Assembly: GCA_045543095.1 (NCBI GenBank) | Contig: JAZQMC010000021.1 | Coordinates: 1 to 61,774, forward strand | Direction of reading: 5' to 3' | Length of the DNA: 61,774 nucleotides | From: Fimenecus sp045543095 | GTDB lineage: Bacteria; Bacillota; Clostridia; Oscillospirales; Acutalibacteraceae | Shown: positions 59,681-61,774 of the stretch, one piece after another | Layout of the letters: every line of letters begins with the position of its first letter | How positions within the stretch are numbered: position 1 is the stretch's first letter | Translations under genes and position numbers: made by a program | Notes under the pieces: model-generated | What the model was told of the DNA's origin: nothing | Seen by the model: only the letters and a program-made list of their open reading frames with translations | The model's database searches: none

Positions 59681-60961
59681 TTATTTTGCCTCCTTTGTAA
59701 TGATGTCAAGAATTTCTTCGCTTGTATAGTAACGAGATGTTGTATATGTACGAAGTTTGTTTGAATTTGTAATTACAGGCATTTTCTTTGCAAGTGGGTT
59801 GTTCATATACATAAGTGGGCAAATATAGCTGAGAACAACACCTGTTGACTGAAGTTTTGCATACAAATCAGTCTTCTTGAATTCGTCACAAACTGCAGGA
59901 GGAGCTGTGAAAACAGTAGGAACAGAAACCTTGCTTCTGCCGTTCTTTTTAAGTCCTTCATAAACATCGTTAGTCCACTCTTTAAGCTGAGCCATTGTCA
60001 TGTGTGGGCAACCAACGAAGCAGAGTTTTGGAGTTGCATCAGGATTTTTCCACATAACAGGATATGATTTCTTTACTCTTTCAAGTTCAGCATCATCAAT
60101 TACATAAACCTGTGCATTTTCAGCAACAATGTCCTCACCCATTTCAGCTGCTTCAGGAGTAAGACCTGCAATATGATAAAGACCAACAGCACCGTTTGAT
60201 GCACAAGCAGCACCAAAGTCTTTAAGATATGCTTTATTATCAGCATTAAGCTCAGTACCAAGCCATTCGTTCATGCCCTTAACATAAGGAACATCTTCCA
60301 TAACCTTCATACCGATTGCAGAACCGAGAATCTGTGCTTCAGGTTTCTTCTGGCATTTAACTTCGATAATCCAAGTAGCTTTTCTGCCTTCATCTGTAAG
60401 AAGACCAAAATCAGGAACAAAACCTGCGATTGAGCCCATCATTTCGATAAGACCTGAGTTACGATTACAACGAGCACCGATAACAGAGTTTGCGTATGCA
60501 ACAGCACTTGACTCTGCCCATGAAAGGATGTCGCCTTTTTTAGGTGTGTTGCCAACTTCATCAAGATAGCAAGCACAAGTATAAGCATCATCATTCAAAA
60601 GACCCATTTTGCGAAGCTGTTCGTTATATGAATCCTGCTTTGAGTACATAAACTTTTTGAAAACAAAGTTTTTAAGGAAATCGGAAGGAACATTTGGGTC
60701 AAAAGGCTTTGGGTCAACAGAGAATTTCTGCTTTGATTTAACCCCGGCATCAAGAAGTTGTTCCATCAAATCAAAAACAGGAGTCATCATTTTAAGACCA
60801 AAACTTGTAACAAGATGTCCTTTGTCACTTGTAACAGGAACCATTCTTTCAGCACCGAATGTTTCACCGTACATAACAAGTGTTTTCATAACTTTAGCCA
60901 TAACTTCGCCTTGTTCACCATTGAGCATAGCTTGCTGTTCGGCTGTAAGTTGCATTGCCAT
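59681..60961 (-). CDS. Aconitase X large (catalytic) subunit, DUF521
   Basis: 426 residues from ATG 60961, six bases after GAGGTG. Family signatures are MVPVTSDKGH, the cluster-region Cys in CACYLDEVGN and GARCNRNSG, and CFVGCPHMTMAQL. Characterised relatives are dehydratases: cis-3-hydroxy-L-proline dehydratase in bacteria and phosphomevalonate dehydratase in archaea. The host has the MEP gene dxs, arguing against a mevalonate role, but no proline gene is adjacent, so the substrate stays open. One base separates it from the small subunit; together they form a two-gene operon. Confidence 0.87.
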   Translation of the reverse strand: MAMQLTAEQQAMLNGEQGEVMAKVMKTLVMYGETFGAERMVPVTSDKGHLVTSFGLKMMTPVFDLMEQLLDAGVKSKQKFSVDPKPFDPNVPSDFLKNFVFKKFMYSKQDSYNEQLRKMGLLNDDAYTCACYLDEVGNTPKKGDILSWAESSAVAYANSVIGARCNRNSGLIEMMGSIAGFVPDFGLLTDEGRKATWIIEVKCQKKPEAQILGSAIGMKVMEDVPYVKGMNEWLGTELNADNKAYLKDFGAACASNGAVGLYHIAGLTPEAAEMGEDIVAENAQVYVIDDAELERVKKSYPVMWKNPDATPKLCFVGCPHMTMAQLKEWTNDVYEGLKKNGRSKVSVPTVFTAPPAVCDEFKKTDLYAKLQSTGVVLSYICPLMYMNNPLAKKMPVITNSNKLRTYTTSRYYTSEEILDIITKEAK

Positions 60962-60997
60962 GTTAAGCACCTCTTTAATAATTTATTAACATTTTAT

Positions 60998-61026
60998 AGT
61001 TTACTCTTAATAATCCCAAGTGTCAA
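60998..61026 (-). promoter_or_regulatory. Promoter of the aconitase X operon
   Basis: Minus strand TTGACA, 17-bp spacer, TAAACT. Confidence 0.6.
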
Positions 61027-61072
61027 TGAGAAATTGTTAAATTTTTGACTAATTTTACAATTCCATAAAATC

Positions 61073-61092
61073 GGCGGGAGCAAGCTCCCGCC
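61073..61092 (-). terminator. Hairpin after the cotJC fragment
   Basis: Perfect 9-bp stem GGCGGGAGC/GCTCCCGCC with a tiny loop, followed on the minus strand by GATTTTAT; very stable though the T-run is weak. Confidence 0.6.
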
Positions 61093-61098
61093 TAACTT

Positions 61099-61365
61099 TT
61101 ATCTGTATCTTTTTTTGTTTGTATTATTTGACATTCTTGTTGGGTTGTTATTCATACATTCTGGTTTGTTGCAATGTTTATCAAAACTTGGGTTGAAAGC
61201 ATAGAAATTCTTGCAATCAAGTCGGTCAGTTGTCAACTGCAAGCCTTCACCAAATCTTTGATAATGCACAACCTCACGTTGACGCAAGAATTTAATGGGG
61301 TCACGTACATCGGGGTCATCAACAAGGCGAAGAATATTATCATAAGTTGTTCTCGCTTTCTGCTC
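61099..61365 (-). pseudogene. cotJC: Spore coat protein CotJC / manganese catalase, 3' fragment interrupted by an insertion
   Basis: The last ~88 codons match the C-terminus of CotJC-type manganese catalases: EQKARTTYDNILRLVDDPDVRDPIKFLRQREVVHYQRFGEGLQL, with the metal-binding E and H of REVVHYQRFGE and the typical FYAFNPSFDK end. Upstream of codon EQKAR (about 61365) the frame stays open but encodes Cys/Phe-rich residues unrelated to the family. The expected N-terminal two thirds, including the first metal ligands, is missing. The break coincides with the start of the recombinase-bearing element, so the 5' part should lie at its far end. Confidence 0.85.
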
Positions 61366-61438
61366 CCGTACAATTACAAAAGTGCAGTTTATAGAATGTT
61401 TCGGTGAAAAACACAATATAATGTTAGCGGTGATTATA

Positions 61439-61576
61439 TTGAAGAAGTCTGTTACTTTGCAAATAGCGGAAGTTTTCATAGGAAAGGACCATGATGAAAA
61501 CTCTGACACCTTCAACGAAATAGCTGCAAAAGTACTGTTGGAATATGCTTGTAAAAAGCAAGAGTTCGACGAATGA
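61439..61576 (+). CDS. Small protein coupled to the serine recombinase
   Basis: 45 residues from TTG 61439, five bases after GGTGA: LKKSVTLQIAEVFIGKDHD ... FNEIAAKVLLEYACKKQEFDE. The frame can be extended to ATG 61421 or 61382 but those lack a good ribosome site. It overlaps the recombinase start as ATGA, so the two are coupled. An excision factor-like or regulatory role is possible from position alone; no family recognised. Confidence 0.5.
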   Translation: MKKSVTLQIAEVFIGKDHDENSDTFNEIAAKVLLEYACKKQEFDE

Positions 61577-61774
61577 GGGCGGCACTCTACTGCCGTCTGT
61601 CTGAGGAGGACAAGGATAAAAAAGGCAACATTGAAAGTATGAGCATACAAAATCAAAAATCAATGCTGACACAATATGCACTCGACAAAGGCTGGGAAAT
61701 AACAGGGCTTTACTCGGACGAAGACTATTCGGGTGCAGACAGGTCGCGTCCAGCTTTTTGCAGGATGATAAACG
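61573..61774 (+). CDS. Large serine recombinase, N-terminal part (cut by window edge)
   Basis: The first 67 codons: MRAALYCRLSEEDKD...ESMSIQNQKSMLTQYALDKGWEITGLYSDEDYSGADRSRPAFCRMIN. This is the resolvase catalytic domain of the TndX/SpoIVCA group: YCRLS with catalytic Arg, the nucleophile Ser in SMSIQNQ, and the YSDEDYSGADRSRPAF loop. Such enzymes integrate and excise whole elements without homology. Its position at the junction of a split cotJC identifies it as the likely integrase of the interrupting element. Confidence 0.92.
   Translation, partial: MRAALYCRLSEEDKDKKGNIESMSIQNQKSMLTQYALDKGWEITGLYSDEDYSGADRSRPAFCRMIN

Larger units (their letters stand above)
61366..61774. mobile_element. 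Left end of a serine-recombinase element inserted in cotJC (continues past the window)
   Basis: Begins at the break in cotJC and includes a small gene and a large serine recombinase reading away from the junction. The recombinase sequence is visibly richer in G+C than the surrounding host, supporting foreign origin. The right end is outside the window. Confidence 0.75.

Noticed and set aside
61366..61656. A full 185-residue minus-strand protein ending in the CotJC tail
   Set aside because: Only the last ~88 residues resemble CotJC. The rest is Cys/Phe-rich, has no ribosome site and lies antisense to the small gene and recombinase start.
1..61774. CRISPR arrays, rRNA genes or insertion-sequence transposases
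   Set aside because: No regularly spaced repeats, no rRNA-like conserved segments and no transposase-like product were seen; only two recombinases (xer and the serine recombinase) are present.

Overview
The window reads as chromosome of an AT-rich, endospore-forming, single-membrane member of the Clostridia, probably an uncultured gut Oscillospirales/Ruminococcaceae-like bacterium. This is an inference from a complete spoIIIA operon, SpoIIM, a CwlD-like amidase, a CotJC fragment, clostridial gene orders (nusB-xseAB-ispA-dxs-tlyA-nadK-argR-recN; tepA upstream of ftsK/spoIIIE), a lysine riboswitch and a T-box leader. Most of the window is ordinary core genome with tight operons, good Shine-Dalgarno sites and recognisable sigma-A promoters.

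Layout. 1-1197: 3' end of purL. 1256-5008 (minus): aconitase - isocitrate dehydrogenase - rex operon. 5228-12141 (plus): tepA, uppP, ftsK, a YgiQ-type radical SAM protein and a ComEC-like metallo-beta-lactamase protein. 12202-14300: rpsB-tsf with a structured leader. 14375-17960: CwlD-like amidase, radA, a GME-fold protein, two small genes. 18371-26507: an integrated filamentous phage. 26977-32100: Xer recombinase, spoIIM, TIGR04086 protein, yajC, tgt, queA. 31821-35419: lysine-riboswitch operon asd-dapA-dapB-ACT protein. 35434-51063 (minus): T-box tyrS, then recN back through nusB, then spoIIIAA-AH. 51174-58745: YfhO-like protein, uvrA, uvrB. 58834-59137: tRNA-Ser with a duplicated 3' end. 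59239-60961: two-subunit aconitase X. 61099-61774: 3' fragment of cotJC broken by the left end of an element led by a large serine recombinase.

The most notable system is the prophage at 18371-26507, about 8.1 kb. It carries a Rep_trans-type replication initiator (split by a frameshift), a Zot/pI-like ATPase, a signal-peptide-bearing coat protein with M13 pVIII-like architecture, a pIII-like secreted and C-terminally anchored protein, a pVI-like hydrophobic protein and a string of one-helix proteins of 45-65 residues. It has no integrase and no secretin. It is bounded by ~70-bp direct repeats with internal inverted arms and lies beside the host xer gene, so capture of the host Xer recombinase (a CTXphi-like lifestyle) is the simplest model. 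Its control region is legible: a consensus promoter whose spacer and downstream flank carry two identical 15-bp operators, opposite an XRE regulator with two helix-turn-helix-like halves. Two further features lack an obvious explanation. One is a 65-bp sequence bounded by TGTAACACA/TGTGTTACA present in two inverted copies plus a shorter relative flanking a ribbon-helix-helix-like gene. The other is a palindrome GTGAAAC-N-GTTTCAC found both ahead of a prophage gene and ahead of host xer, each time directly upstream of the ribosome binding site.

The right edge holds a second element, whose serine recombinase has split cotJC, a spore-coat gene. That arrangement is reminiscent of the skin element in sigK and may be developmentally excised; the other end lies outside this window.
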